A stretch of DNA of 64,000 nt from Candidatus Helarchaeota archaeon (GCA_019058315.1 JAHPZH010000003.1:41669-105668); one strand, 5' to 3'; counted from the stretch's first letter, positions 8,931 through 18,269 are shown. The notes: generated by a model from the sequence alone, not told the origin. Made by a program: numbers and translations.

Positions 8931-9665
8931 ATGTCAAAAAATGATAGTATTAAAGCTTATGATTTAGAGAATAGAGTTAAAACCTATGATAAAGATATGG
9001 ATTTAATGCATCCGAATCGTAAAAAAATGATACAAATTGCGTTAGAATTTTTACCTTTCAACAGGCGAGATTCATTGAAAGCTTTGGATCTTGGTATTGG
9101 TACGGGTCTTTTCACCTTAGAATTTTTAAGTAAATTTACAAATAGTAAAGTTATTGGGATTGATGGAGCAAAAGCTATGATAGAATTGGCTAAAACCCGA
9201 TTAAAATATTTAGAAAATAAGATTGAATTTATTCTTGGCGATTTTAGGAATATAAAACGCATTATTTCCGATATTAGAGATCTTGATGTAATATTTTCAT
9301 CTTATGCGCTGCATCATTTAAATTATGAGGAGAAGGTGGAAGTATTAGGCATTTTGGAGAATAAGCTAAAGAAAGATGGTTGGTTTATTAATGCTGATAT
9401 CATAAAAACTCACTCACCATTGATTGAAAAAAGAATTCAAGAAATTAGGGTGAACGGAATTGTCTACAGAGCTAAGAATAAGGATACTCGATTTATCAAT
9501 TTTAACTCAACAAGAGCGTTTTTAGACGATTTAGAAAGAAATGAAAAAGATCAACCTCTTTCCGCTTCAATAGATTTAGAAATTTTGAGTAAGACAGGCT
9601 TTAAAAATATTGAAATATTATGGAAAGAGTATAGAGAAGCTGTATTCTGTGCTCAAAAGATATAA
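8931..9665 (+). CDS. Class I SAM-dependent methyltransferase
   Basis: The 244-residue protein carries the class I Rossmann SAM site. Motif I is LDLGIGTGLFTLEF (about residues 49-62), the acidic end of beta-2 is VIGIDGAKAMIELA, motif II is ILGDFRNI and the post-II strand is VIFSSYALHHL. This order is typical of small-molecule methyltransferases of the Methyltransf_25/UbiE-like group. The acceptor cannot be predicted, and the gene has no obvious partner. Confidence 0.85.
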   Translation: MSKNDSIKAYDLENRVKTYDKDMDLMHPNRKKMIQIALEFLPFNRRDSLKALDLGIGTGLFTLEFLSKFTNSKVIGIDGAKAMIELAKTRLKYLENKIEFILGDFRNIKRIISDIRDLDVIFSSYALHHLNYEEKVEVLGILENKLKKDGWFINADIIKTHSPLIEKRIQEIRVNGIVYRAKNKDTRFINFNSTRAFLDDLERNEKDQPLSASIDLEILSKTGFKNIEILWKEYREAVFCAQKI

Positions 9666-9842
9666 ACAATTGATACGGGATTTCTAAAAAAACCTGTCAG
9701 AATTTTCCCCTTCACCATTATATTTTTTTCATACTATATCATTTTGATAAATGAATGGATTTAATTGTTTATAAAATCGAGTTACGCTTGTTAGTGTGGG
9801 AAATTTTGCTTTAATTATTATTAATAAGAAAGAAATATATAT

Positions 9843-10661
9843 TTAGGCTTCAGCATTGATTTCGTCCAGAGTTTTAACTTTTGGTGCGAAATTCGAAGAG
9901 TGTTTTTCTAATTCATCGAAAATTGCAGCACGAATTAAATAACCTGCTATATGTAGGTTGGTATCCTCCAATACGGGATCTACAACCATTGATGCACTAC
10001 AAGGAAAACTATGGTGAGCTTTACTAATTATTTCTGCTCCTTTTTCATTTAGTTCATTAATCGTTTTGCCACAAACTTGTCTGCAAACATAAAAAGTTGA
10101 ACCACAAGGAGCTGTTCTTTCAACCTTATATGAAATAACCTTATCATTATCAAGATTAAATCTTACTTTTGGTTTTCCAATTTTAAAATATTCGATAAAT
10201 TTATCAATCGTTGGTTGACCACTTGGCTCAAGACTACATGCGGGTCTTGGAAAAGCTACTTCAATTCTTCTTTCTTTACATTCTTTGGTAATCGATTTCT
10301 CAAGCCCTAACCTCACCCATTGACCATCTTCTACAGGTATTATTATTGCTTTGATATTGTTCTCATCTGCAAATTCAGGTATAGCTGAAAGCAAATCTGG
10401 ATGAATACCAACTACGATTAAGACATCAATTCCCAAGGGAATATCTTTAGGTAAGAAATCTTCGGGATTTTCGATAAAAGAGGGTAAATCATCTTCAAGA
10501 CGTTCTAAGCCAAGAAGATTTGCTGCATATGAAGGATAATTACCTCTACATGTTTCCCTCTCACAATTAAGTTCACATACCTCACAAAATTCTTTTATAT
10601 TAATTAAATTTCCAATCACTCTCTCTCCGAATTCATCGGTATATAAAAGATAAACCTTCAT
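9843..10661 (-). CDS. DUF166 family protein
   Basis: The protein (272 residues from the preferred start) begins MKVYLLYTDEFGERVIGNL and has a Cys-rich early segment (CEVCELNCERETC), a Rossmann-like middle (GIDVLIVVGIHPDLL) and FPRPACSLEPSG. This matches my memory of archaeal DUF166 proteins, which are conserved in methanogens and have no settled function. A further Cys-rich segment (CGSTFYVCRQVCG, and FPCSASM) suggests metal or Fe-S binding. I chose the ATG at 10661 rather than an upstream in-frame start at 10703, because the longer form would run through the dyad operator at 10681-10693 and a GTGAT Shine-Dalgarno precedes 10661. Confidence 0.7.
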   Translation of the reverse strand: MKVYLLYTDEFGERVIGNLINIKEFCEVCELNCERETCRGNYPSYAANLLGLERLEDDLPSFIENPEDFLPKDIPLGIDVLIVVGIHPDLLSAIPEFADENNIKAIIIPVEDGQWVRLGLEKSITKECKERRIEVAFPRPACSLEPSGQPTIDKFIEYFKIGKPKVRFNLDNDKVISYKVERTAPCGSTFYVCRQVCGKTINELNEKGAEIISKAHHSFPCSASMVVDPVLEDTNLHIAGYLIRAAIFDELEKHSSNFAPKVKTLDEINAEA

Positions 10662-10680
10662 TCTTATCACTTTAATATAT

Positions 10681-10693
10681 ATAACACCGTTAT
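10681..10693. promoter_or_regulatory. Dyad operator copy (ATAAC-ACC-GTTAT)
   Basis: This is a perfect 5-3-5 inverted repeat, 19 bp upstream of the DUF166 gene start. It is one of at least sixteen intergenic copies of ATWAC-N3-GTWAT in this window, which I read as the binding site of one transcription factor. Confidence 0.6.
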
Positions 10694-10838
10694 ATATTAA
10701 CATTTCGGTTGAATAAAATTCAAGAAATGGTGAGGTTTAAAATAACATAATTTATAATAAAAATAACGTAATTTTTAACGAATTTAACTTAAATTATAAA
10801 AAAATATATAAGTTTTAATTTATTTAAAAAAAATAAAT

Positions 10839-11621
10839 TTAAGGAAGAATTACGGCATCGACAAATAATTCATATTCTTCATCTTCAGATAGATCATGCA
10901 CTCTAACTTTTTCTAAAGTATTAGTTCCTGATATTTCTAATAGTGCGGATTGTCTAAGTACTTTTACATCAGATATTTTTAATTTTGATTTTAAATCTTG
11001 TTCTGCTAAAATTGTTTTTAATGGAGTTATAAAAATAACCCGTCCAGTTTTTTCGGTTAGATCTAAGGCTAATTGAATACTTTTTTCACCATTTTCAACA
11101 ACTAACACCCTTTTACCTTGAAATTCATCGAGATTATCATAGGTTCTATATACTCCTTTATCAATAAATTGGTTTAATCCAATTATATCTGTGGGTTGAC
11201 TCACTTTACAAGTACCAGTAGCAGGTATAACGGACTCTATCTTTGTACCAGTTCTATAATTATTAATGGCTTCATGAAGTGCATCTGCAGCTAAATTTGA
11301 ACAATGCATTTTAATTGGTGGTAACCCTTCTAATTCGTCAGCTACATTCTGTCTAGTAATTTTCATAGCCTCATCTAAGGTTTTTCCTTTAGCCAATTCT
11401 GTTACCATACTAGATGTTGCTATTGCACTTCCACAGCCAAAAGTTTTAAATTTAATATCAACAATTTTATCATCTTTGACTCTAATATAAATATCCATTA
11501 AATCTCCACAGACAGGATTACCAACTCTTCCGACTGCAACATCATCTCCTTCTAATGTTCCAACATTACGAGGATTTCGGAAATGTTCCATAACTTTTTT
11601 TGAATATTGAGTGGATTTCAT
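10839..11621 (-). CDS. iscU: IscU-type Fe-S scaffold fused to a degenerate thioredoxin-reductase-like domain
   Basis: Residues 1-135 are an IscU/NifU-N scaffold with the three cluster cysteines and the regulatory Asp: C38 and D40 (VCGDLM), C63 (FGCGSAIA) and C107 (MHCSNLA). Residues about 148-260 resemble the NADPH-binding half of thioredoxin reductase, running from GVYRTYDNLDEFQGK through a beta-alpha-beta unit to ELFVDAVILP. The redox CxxC is replaced by RTYD and the glycine-rich NADPH loop by ENGEKS, so this half probably cannot bind NADPH or exchange disulfides. An AGGAGGT Shine-Dalgarno precedes the ATG. The gene starts 3 bp after iscS ends, so scaffold and partner are co-expressed. The C-terminal half may act in docking. 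Confidence 0.88.
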   Translation of the reverse strand: MKSTQYSKKVMEHFRNPRNVGTLEGDDVAVGRVGNPVCGDLMDIYIRVKDDKIVDIKFKTFGCGSAIATSSMVTELAKGKTLDEAMKITRQNVADELEGLPPIKMHCSNLAADALHEAINNYRTGTKIESVIPATGTCKVSQPTDIIGLNQFIDKGVYRTYDNLDEFQGKRVLVVENGEKSIQLALDLTEKTGRVIFITPLKTILAEQDLKSKLKISDVKVLRQSALLEISGTNTLEKVRVHDLSEDEEYELFVDAVILP

Positions 11622-11624
11622 AAT

Positions 11625-12800
11625 TTAATCAACCTCCTTTTCCTTTTCTGCTAAAGGTGATAACTTTCTTAATCTTTCAACTATATTTGGTAAAACTTCA
11701 ATTAATTTATCAATATCCTCCCTTTTAGTCCACTTCCCCATAGTTACTTCTAAAGAACCATGTGCTTCCTCATGGGTTAAACCTGTGGCAATTAAAGTAT
11801 GAGAGGGTTCTAAAGTTTTAGAAGTACATGCTGAACCCGAAGCAATTGAAATACCTTCATCTTTTAAAGATAATAGTAGTGATTCTCCCTCTACATAATC
11901 AAATCTAAAATGAGCATTATTTGGTAAACGTTTTTTCGGATGACCATTCAAATGGGATTTAGGAATTCTTTCTAAAATACCTTTAATTAAAATATCTCTT
12001 AATTCAATTAATCTTTTACTTTCTGATTCCATATTTTTTTGAGCAATTTCAGCGGCTTTTGCCATCCCGACTATAGATGGTATATCTTCAGTTCCAGACC
12101 TTAACCCTCTTTCTTGACCTCCCCCAATTACAATTGGATTAACATAAATTCCCTTTCTCATATACAATACGCCTAGACCTCTAGGCCCATAAATGTCATT
12201 AGAGGAAAGACTCATTAAATCAATACCATCTTTAACTACATCAATAGAAATTTGACCTTCTGCAGCAACTGCATCTGTATGGAACGTTATATTATGTTCT
12301 TTTGCTATTTTAGCAATTTCTGCAATAGGTTGGATAGTCCCAATTTCATTGTTAGCATATTGAATAGATATCAAAATTGTATCATCTCTGATTTTTTCCT
12401 TAAGTTTATCCAATCTAACAATACCATAGAAGTCAACAGGGACTTTTGAAACTTCAAATCCATTTCTTTCTAAATATTTTGCAATATTATGAATAGATAT
12501 GTGTTCGATTTCAGATATTATAATATGTTTTCCCTTTTTCTTATTCCTCATCACATAACCAATTATTGCGAGATTATTTGACTCAGTCGCACCTGAGGTG
12601 AAAATTATCTCATTATCTTTTTCAGCATTTATGAATTTAGCAATTTTTTTCCTACTATCTGCTAAAGCTTTCGTTGCAATATCTCCATCTGAATGTAAGG
12701 AGGAAGAATTTGCAAATTTTTCTTGAAAATATGGTTTCATTGCCTCGAATACCTCTCCGTCAACAGGTTTCGATGCTTGATAATCTAAATATATTGTCAT
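11625..12800 (-). CDS. iscS: IscS/NifS-family protein lacking the PLP lysine
   Basis: The 391-residue protein is a full-length class V cysteine desulfurase homolog, with SGATESNNLAI (PLP phosphate loop), the HTDAV strand, RSGTEDIP and the flexible active-cysteine loop SGSACTSKTLEPS (C325). The Schiff-base motif, normally SAHKxYGPKG, reads SSNDIYGPRG, putting Asp202 where the PLP lysine should be; the HTDAVQ glutamine is also Ala. Archaeoglobus fulgidus IscS has the same Lys-to-Asp change and has been reported to lack desulfurase activity. This protein therefore probably supports cluster assembly on IscU, for example by supplying C325 as a ligand, with free sulfide or a TusA/DsrE relay as the sulfur source. 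Confidence 0.92.
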   Translation of the reverse strand: MTIYLDYQASKPVDGEVFEAMKPYFQEKFANSSSLHSDGDIATKALADSRKKIAKFINAEKDNEIIFTSGATESNNLAIIGYVMRNKKKGKHIIISEIEHISIHNIAKYLERNGFEVSKVPVDFYGIVRLDKLKEKIRDDTILISIQYANNEIGTIQPIAEIAKIAKEHNITFHTDAVAAEGQISIDVVKDGIDLMSLSSNDIYGPRGLGVLYMRKGIYVNPIVIGGGQERGLRSGTEDIPSIVGMAKAAEIAQKNMESESKRLIELRDILIKGILERIPKSHLNGHPKKRLPNNAHFRFDYVEGESLLLSLKDEGISIASGSACTSKTLEPSHTLIATGLTHEEAHGSLEVTMGKWTKREDIDKLIEVLPNIVERLRKLSPLAEKEKEVD

Positions 12801-12901
12801 TACCCATTTACCTCTAAAGTTACTATTGTATATATTGTATAATTATAATAAAAAATTGTTTTTTAAAATTCATTTCATTAAAAAAATAAAAAAATGATTT
12901 G

Positions 12902-13264
12902 TTAAAACCATAATACGCCATCAGATTCTAAAACTAGGTCGTTTAATGTGGCAGCACCGACGATTTTGACACCTGGGATTAATTCAACTTTATCCCAACC
13001 TAACATTCGCTTTGATGCTTCACATACAAAGATTTCAATTCCCATTTCTAAACACTTATCTAGCATTTCTTTTACGGATGGAAAACTACCTAATTTTATC
13101 TTCTCAGCTTCTCCTGGTTTTAAAATTCTTAATGCAGTTCCTAAATAATATATTTTTGGTTCAATATCCATAGCTTTTGCAGTTTGTGCTAAAACAAGTG
13201 GTGAATATTGGCGTTCAGGATCGTGGCTAGTTTGAACATACAATAATTTTTTATGATCTGGCAT
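12902..13264 (-). CDS. DsrE/DsrF-family sulfur-relay protein
   Basis: The 120-residue protein has the DsrE fold pattern: KKLLYVQTSHDPERQ strand and loop, helix, IYYLGTALRIL, and a late strand IEIFVCEASKRMLGW whose Cys sits where DsrE/TusD proteins carry persulfide sulfur. It lies 11 bp after the TusA gene and 101 bp before iscS in the same direction, so it probably takes sulfur from or gives it to TusA for Fe-S assembly. An AGGAG precedes the ATG. Confidence 0.8.
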   Translation of the reverse strand: MPDHKKLLYVQTSHDPERQYSPLVLAQTAKAMDIEPKIYYLGTALRILKPGEAEKIKLGSFPSVKEMLDKCLEMGIEIFVCEASKRMLGWDKVELIPGVKIVGAATLNDLVLESDGVLWF

Positions 13265-13275
13265 ATATTTAACTC

Positions 13276-13515
13276 CTATTCCTTTTTTCTGAAATAGAAA
13301 ATTAATTCATCACCATCTTTAATAAAATCTAAAATTTCGGTGTTAGTTCTTTTAGCCCAGCGATGCAGATCCTCATCTGCAGCTGGATCATCAGCAATTA
13401 CTTTTAAAATTTTTCCTACTTCAAGAGTTTCCATTAAATTTCGTGTCTCAAATAGGGGTTCGGGACAATATAAACCCCGTGTATCTAATTCTTCGTCATG
13501 TTTTATATCTCCCAA
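13276..13515 (-). CDS. TusA-family sulfur carrier
   Basis: The 79-residue protein is full length for TusA/SirA and contains the signature LDTRGLYCPEPLFETR, with the CPxP cysteine that carries persulfide sulfur, and a typical LKVIADDPAADEDLHRW segment. It starts with TTG, supported by GGAGGT six bases upstream. It is the first gene of the TusA-DsrE-IscS-IscU operon and has a perfect dyad operator about 87 bp upstream. Its expected role is to pass sulfur to the neighbouring proteins. Confidence 0.88.
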   Translation of the reverse strand: MGDIKHDEELDTRGLYCPEPLFETRNLMETLEVGKILKVIADDPAADEDLHRWAKRTNTEILDFIKDGDELIFYFRKKE

Positions 13516-13601
13516 TTAAAAACCTCCATGAAGTTTTGATTTGAGATGAATTTTTTTCTATTATATTTTGTGGATATTTTTTATTATCCTTATGTTATAA
13601 T

Positions 13602-13614
13602 ATAACGCTGTTAT
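13602..13614. promoter_or_regulatory. Dyad operator copy (ATAAC-GCT-GTTAT)
   Basis: This perfect inverted repeat lies upstream of the TusA-DsrE-IscS-IscU operon. An overlapping GTTAT-AAT-ATAAC dyad in the opposite sense lies at 13594-13606. Confidence 0.6.
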
Positions 13615-13737
13615 ATTTTAAATGTTTCGATCAAAACAAAATGGTTGAAAATTAAAAAGTGAGAAAATACCTAATTAAGTAATTTAAATTAAAAAAAAAA
13701 TAAAAAAATAAAAGCTTTAATAACAAAATAGCTTATA

Positions 13738-14313
13738 TTACCAATTTTCGCATAGGAGCTCAAAGTGTTCTCTCTTATGGGCACAAGCTGGACATTCTTC
13801 TGGTGCCTCTTTACCTTCATGGATATATCCACAATTTCCGCATTTCCATTTTACTACTTTATCTCGTTTAAAAACTTTATTTTTCATTAAATTTTCCCGT
13901 AGACCTAGATATCGTTTTTCATGCTGTTTTTCTGCAATAGCAATATTTCTAAATACTTCGGCAATTTCTTTAAAACCTTCTTCATCGGCAACTTTTGCAA
14001 AACCCGGATACATGTCAGTCCATTCATAATTTTCGCCAGCAGCAGCTTCCTTTAAATTTTCTTTAGTATCTTGGATTGTACCTGCAGGAAAAGCCGCTGA
14101 GATTTCAACTTCGCCACCTTCTAAAAATTTAAAAAGTCTTTTAGCATGTTCCTTTTCATTATCTGCAGTTTCAAGAAATATATTAGAAATCTGAACAAAT
14201 CCATCTTTTTTTGCCTGGGACGCAAAAAAACTATATCGATTTCTTGCTTGGGATTCTCCCGAAAATGCTGTTAAAAGATTTTTTTCTGTTTGTGTTCCTT
14301 TTAGACTTTTCAT
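13738..14313 (-). CDS. Rubrerythrin
   Basis: The protein (191 residues) is a full-length rubrerythrin. The ferritin-like four-helix domain has the diiron ligands in [21 protein letters not shown] and [11 protein letters not shown], and a C-terminal rubredoxin domain reads [10 protein letters not shown] then CPACAH. It reduces peroxide in anaerobes, usually with electrons from rubredoxin-type carriers. Of two in-frame ATGs I chose 14313, because the GGAGG Shine-Dalgarno then has a normal 7-base spacing; the ATG at 14319 is too close. Ferritin lies just upstream on the same strand. Confidence 0.95.
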   Translation of the reverse strand: MKSLKGTQTEKNLLTAFSGESQARNRYSFFASQAKKDGFVQISNIFLETADNEKEHAKRLFKFLEGGEVEISAAFPAGTIQDTKENLKEAAAGENYEWTDMYPGFAKVADEEGFKEIAEVFRNIAIAEKQHEKRYLGLRENLMKNKVFKRDKVVKWKCGNCGYIHEGKEAPEECPACAHKREHFELLCENW

Positions 14314-14359
14314 AAACATACCTCCGTTTTTAATTCTTTTTTATAGATATATAGTTTTT

Positions 14360-14872
14360 TTATTCTGTAACAACTGGTGGATTAAAGACTCTTTGAGCAA
14401 GCTCTCGGTCTAGCATCAACAAAGCATTTTTATCTTCGCCTATCATTTTGAGTTTTTCCAAAATCTCACTGGCTGATGACTCCTCCTCAACTTGCTCTTT
14501 CACATACCATTGGAGCATATTATATGTTGCATAATCCTCCTCAGAAGATGCAAGCTTTACAAGATTACTTATCAATCCAGTAACTTTTTGTTCGTGTTCA
14601 TATGTATGTTCGAATGCCTTTAAAGGTGAATCCCATTCTGTTGGGGGAGCTTCGATTGGAAGTAATTTTGCTCTGCCACCTCTTGCAATTACATAATCAA
14701 ACATTTTCATTGCATGAAAGTTTTCTTCTTGAACCTGAACCCGCATCCAATTTCCAAATCCTTTTAAGTTTATAGATTCGAAATATGCTGCCATTGATAA
14801 GTACAGATATGAAGAATAAAATTCTCTGTTTGCTTGGGTATTTATTGCTTCTTCAATACTTTCTTTAATCAA
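14360..14872 (-). CDS. Ferritin
   Basis: The 170-residue protein is a bacterial/archaeal FtnA-type ferritin. It has the helix pattern and ferroxidase-centre residues: [30 protein letters not shown] and [16 protein letters not shown]. It oxidises and stores iron in a 24-subunit shell. The start is TTG with GAGGGA upstream. It sits 46 bp upstream of the rubrerythrin gene on the same strand, which couples iron storage with peroxide removal. Confidence 0.95.
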   Translation of the reverse strand: MIKESIEEAINTQANREFYSSYLYLSMAAYFESINLKGFGNWMRVQVQEENFHAMKMFDYVIARGGRAKLLPIEAPPTEWDSPLKAFEHTYEHEQKVTGLISNLVKLASSEEDYATYNMLQWYVKEQVEEESSASEILEKLKMIGEDKNALLMLDRELAQRVFNPPVVTE

Positions 14873-14970
14873 TATGTTCCCTCGTTTAATTTTAATTTTG
14901 ATTATATCTAATTTATTTAAACGAAATTTTCAATATAAAATTGATGAGGAATTCAAGTATTAATGATAGA

Positions 14971-15726
14971 TTAAGGAAATAATTCCCCGAATTTTTTAAA
15001 ATTATTCACACCAATTATTTTAAAAGTTTCAACATAGTTATATGGGGTATTTTTACTATTTTTTCTCGCTTTGAATTTTGCAAATCTTCCAACAATACGG
15101 AATGCTTGTGATTTATAAAATTTTCCCCATTCTTTTATTCTGTCAATTTGATTTGTTACATTTAAATAAAAATTTGGTTTATATCCCCTTCCACGCTCAT
15201 CCCAGAAACCCAGAATTCTTACTTTATGTGATAAATATTTTGTTTTATAATTTGAATTATTAGATAGAAAAAAAGATTTTAATATTATAGCTGACGTGTT
15301 CTTATGATCTGGGTGCATTTCGCGAAACCAATGTGTAAGAATTACTGTAGGTTTTATTTTTCTTATTAAATTAGTAATTTTTAAAACCACATCTTTATTA
15401 TTTATGGTCGGAACTTTCGAATCTTCAAATCTGAGAAATATCGATTTAGCTTTTATTATTTTAGCAACTTTTATTGCTTCTTTTTTCCTAATTGATGCAA
15501 TAATAGTTGATAATTCCTTTCTAATCCTTTTTGAATACAGTGATTTTATTAATGGGATTAAAAAATGGACAAATTTTCCCACAGGCGCTACCGTCTTATC
15601 TCCATTTGTCATCCAAACTATTGAAATAGTAGCACCATATTCAAAATATTTATATAAAGTTGCCCAAACAGATCCCTCGTCATCAGGATGAGCTGCAAAA
15701 ACTAAAATATTTTCATTTCTTTTCAT
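14971..15726 (-). CDS. PIG-L/LmbE-family zinc deacetylase
   Basis: The protein has the zinc-binding signature AHPDDE near its N-terminus (VFAAHPDDEGSVW) and the second His motif in HWFREMHPDHKNTS. These mark N-acetylglucosaminyl-type deacetylases acting on GlcNAc lipids or small thiols. The body of 250 residues is a normal family length. I chose the ATG at 15726 because homologs start just before the first beta strand; a longer frame from 15777 adds a non-homologous stretch. The gene is alone on the minus strand. Confidence 0.85.
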   Translation of the reverse strand: MKRNENILVFAAHPDDEGSVWATLYKYFEYGATISIVWMTNGDKTVAPVGKFVHFLIPLIKSLYSKRIRKELSTIIASIRKKEAIKVAKIIKAKSIFLRFEDSKVPTINNKDVVLKITNLIRKIKPTVILTHWFREMHPDHKNTSAIILKSFFLSNNSNYKTKYLSHKVRILGFWDERGRGYKPNFYLNVTNQIDRIKEWGKFYKSQAFRIVGRFAKFKARKNSKNTPYNYVETFKIIGVNNFKKFGELFP

Positions 15727-15882
15727 TATTTCTAAATATCCCTTTCCATAATTTATTAATACATTTGGAAAATACAATAGGATTTTATTTATTTTTTCAA
15801 TTTAATTTATTAATATTCTTAATTTATTAAAAAACTAGTCTTTTTTAAGTAATTATTTAAAAGATCTTATGGTGATTGAATA

Positions 15883-16713
15883 ATGTGTCAATTTTGTCAT
15901 AAGTATGGTGAAGGAAAAAAATGGTATTTTAATCCCAAATACTATACAGATGAATTTATTAAATCAAGTGAAGTAAATTTAGCGGGTATAATTGAAATAC
16001 TTGGCGGGCCTGGGAAAATGGATTTTGAGCTCGGTGCAGCGATGAGTTTCGATCCTTCACTACCTAATTTAAATGATCAAGTGCAAATTAACCAGTTATC
16101 AATGTTAGTTGAAAAAGCACACGGAGGACAAATTGTTCCATTAGAAGATGCTTATAAAATAGTAGCCCTTTCAAAAAGTGCTATTTTAATTCCATGTTAC
16201 TGTAGAAAATATTTCTCGGGAGGAGAGATTGATAAGATGACTTGCATGTTTCTCTATCCAATTTCAGAAATGGTTCCAGAATCACGTCCATGGGAAAAAG
16301 TTCAAAAATTAACAAAAGAAGAAGCAAAAGCAAAACTCCTCGAATTTGATAAAAAGGGTTATGTGCATGGGGTATATTGGGGACCTGCTCCTTGTCCAGT
16401 TGTGATTTGTAATTGTGAATATCCATATTGTATTGGTCTTCGAGCCCGCTTACATTATAAAGTTGAAAATGCTACAAAAAAAGGTCATTATATATGTGAG
16501 GCAAATATGGACCAATGTGATGGTTGTAATGGAGAACCTAAATGTATTAAGCGATGCTTTTTCGGAGCAATTAAATATGTAATATCTGAAAATAGGGTTA
16601 TAATTGATCCATCAGCTTGTTTTGGCTGTGGTGTTTGCCGTTCTGAATGTCCTAAAGCAGCTTTAAAACTGAAAGATCGATCAGAATGGCCTGCGTTTAA
16701 AGATGAGTGGTGA
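15883..16713 (+). CDS. Cys-rich 4Fe-4S ferredoxin-domain protein
   Basis: The 276-residue protein begins MCQFCHKYGEG, has a middle domain with CYCR and CPVVICNCEYPYC cysteine clusters, and ends with two 4Fe-4S motifs (CDGCNGEPKCIKRC and CFGCGVCRSECPKA). The middle domain resembles the one in the HTH-ferredoxin protein at 40.5 kb, so the two are distant relatives. It is a cytoplasmic electron-transfer protein of unknown partner. A small ferredoxin gene follows after 9 bp, so the two are probably one unit. Confidence 0.8.
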   Translation: MCQFCHKYGEGKKWYFNPKYYTDEFIKSSEVNLAGIIEILGGPGKMDFELGAAMSFDPSLPNLNDQVQINQLSMLVEKAHGGQIVPLEDAYKIVALSKSAILIPCYCRKYFSGGEIDKMTCMFLYPISEMVPESRPWEKVQKLTKEEAKAKLLEFDKKGYVHGVYWGPAPCPVVICNCEYPYCIGLRARLHYKVENATKKGHYICEANMDQCDGCNGEPKCIKRCFFGAIKYVISENRVIIDPSACFGCGVCRSECPKAALKLKDRSEWPAFKDEW

Positions 16714-16722
16714 GGATTAAAA

Positions 16723-16992
16723 ATGCTTCAAGAACAAATAACAAAATCTACGAAAACTCCAAGATATAAGGTGAAGATCGACAAAAAATTATGTGGAGAT
16801 CCGATTGAATGCGGGCTTAAATGTGTTAAATCTTGCCCATTTAAAATTTTGGCATATTGTCAGCGTAAAAAACCCAAATTTGGTGAAGCACCTGAGAAAT
16901 TTAAGGTGATATCGGCTTTTAATGTCCTTTGTAATGATTGTAAAAAATGCATTAACATATGTCCAAACAATGCCATTAAAATCAAATTATAA
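16723..16992 (+). CDS. Two-cluster ferredoxin
   Basis: The 89-residue protein has two cysteine groups for 4Fe-4S clusters. The C-terminal group is canonical (CNDCKKCINICPNNAI). The N-terminal group is widened by an insertion (CGDPIECGLKCVKSCPF). It follows the larger ferredoxin-domain gene by 9 bp and probably passes electrons to or from it. Confidence 0.85.
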   Translation: MLQEQITKSTKTPRYKVKIDKKLCGDPIECGLKCVKSCPFKILAYCQRKKPKFGEAPEKFKVISAFNVLCNDCKKCINICPNNAIKIKL

Positions 16993-17036
16993 GAAAAATA
17001 ATTCTTTGGGTATTTTACTTCGAGATTTTTCTTTTT

Positions 17037-18269
17037 TTATTTTTGAATAGGTGACAAGTCTTTCTTTTCTTTTTGAGGGATTCTCCTATAATTATTTTCA
17101 ATTTTTACTTTTTCAATGGACTTTTTCTTCTTCATAATTTGACGACCCTTCCATTTTACTTTACCTGTCTTATGGATATATATTGATTTTATAGAAATAA
17201 TCCAAGCTAATATTACAGTAAGGGGATAGAAAAAGATCATATAAAATGGAAAACGAAAACGAATGTATGAAATCGACCAAATTATAAGGGATATTCCTAT
17301 TTCATATAAAGTAAAATAAATCCATAATTCTGAAAGCGGTGAAATAAAGAAATGATAGAAAATTACAACAAATGGTTCAATAAATATTAATAATAGCCAA
17401 TGCCAGACAAATATAAACATCGGATAATTATAACTAAAACCAGGGAATAAGCTTCTACTAAACCCTTCATAAGCTTCAGAAGAACTTTGATACATTCTGC
17501 AGGTTATAAATTTACTACCATCCACAAGACGCCAATTAAATCCATTAGCTAATATTTTTTTTCCAAGAGTAATATCATCTGCAAGTTCTTGTTTAATTTC
17601 CTCATGACCTCCAATTTGAAAATAGACCTCCCTATTAATCAGCATATATTGTCCTACAGAAAGCGAAAATCGAGGATTTTTTAGTTTTTGTGCAATCCCT
17701 ATTGGATAAAATGTATGGATACTCCAAGTCATAATGGGTACTATTAATTTCTCCCCAAATGTTTTAACTTCTTCCTTAGGAATTGCACTGAGGAAATCAG
17801 CATTATATTTAAAAAATGTAGCTACTGCATTTTTGAGTGTATTTGGATGGTGTCTAGTATCCGCATCAGTAAATAATATAAGCTCGCCATCTGCTATATT
17901 CGACATTTGGTGGCAGGCCCAATGTTTACCAATCCAATTATCGGGTTTAGGCTTACCTTTAATAATTTTTATTTTTCCATCTTCATTCGGTAAATTAGAT
18001 AGAGCTTCTTCCATTTCGGAATCCCCATCATCATGTAATACAATTAATTCGAAATTAGGGTATTTTTGTGATATTAAGGTTTGTATACAAGGACCTATAT
18101 TGTCCTTCTCATCTCTTACTGGAACACAGATCGATACTCTTGGATATTCTTTGTAATTTTGTTCTTCTTTTATCCCTTTTAAAGATACTAAATTGCTTAA
18201 ATTAATAATAAATATCACAAAAAGAAAAACACTTATTGAAATCTTGTGAAATAGCCAAAAAGTCTCCAT
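17037..18269 (-). CDS. Membrane glycosyltransferase, family 2
   Basis: The 410-residue protein has an N-terminal transmembrane helix (about 8-28), a GT2 catalytic domain (about 42-270) and three or four C-terminal membrane helices (about 285-380). Catalytic motifs are VSICVPVRDEKDNIG, LILFTDADTRH (DxD) and ELADDITLGKKI (ED-like acceptor base). This layout matches carotenoid- or hopanoid-associated glycosyltransferases. The next genes encode a CDP-alcohol phosphotransferase, an adenylate-forming enzyme and a CrtI-like oxidoreductase, so a glycolipid or isoprenoid substrate at the membrane is likely. The basic C-terminal tail is cytoplasmic by charge. Confidence 0.82.
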   Translation of the reverse strand: METFWLFHKISISVFLFVIFIINLSNLVSLKGIKEEQNYKEYPRVSICVPVRDEKDNIGPCIQTLISQKYPNFELIVLHDDGDSEMEEALSNLPNEDGKIKIIKGKPKPDNWIGKHWACHQMSNIADGELILFTDADTRHHPNTLKNAVATFFKYNADFLSAIPKEEVKTFGEKLIVPIMTWSIHTFYPIGIAQKLKNPRFSLSVGQYMLINREVYFQIGGHEEIKQELADDITLGKKILANGFNWRLVDGSKFITCRMYQSSSEAYEGFSRSLFPGFSYNYPMFIFVWHWLLLIFIEPFVVIFYHFFISPLSELWIYFTLYEIGISLIIWSISYIRFRFPFYMIFFYPLTVILAWIISIKSIYIHKTGKVKWKGRQIMKKKKSIEKVKIENNYRRIPQKEKKDLSPIQK

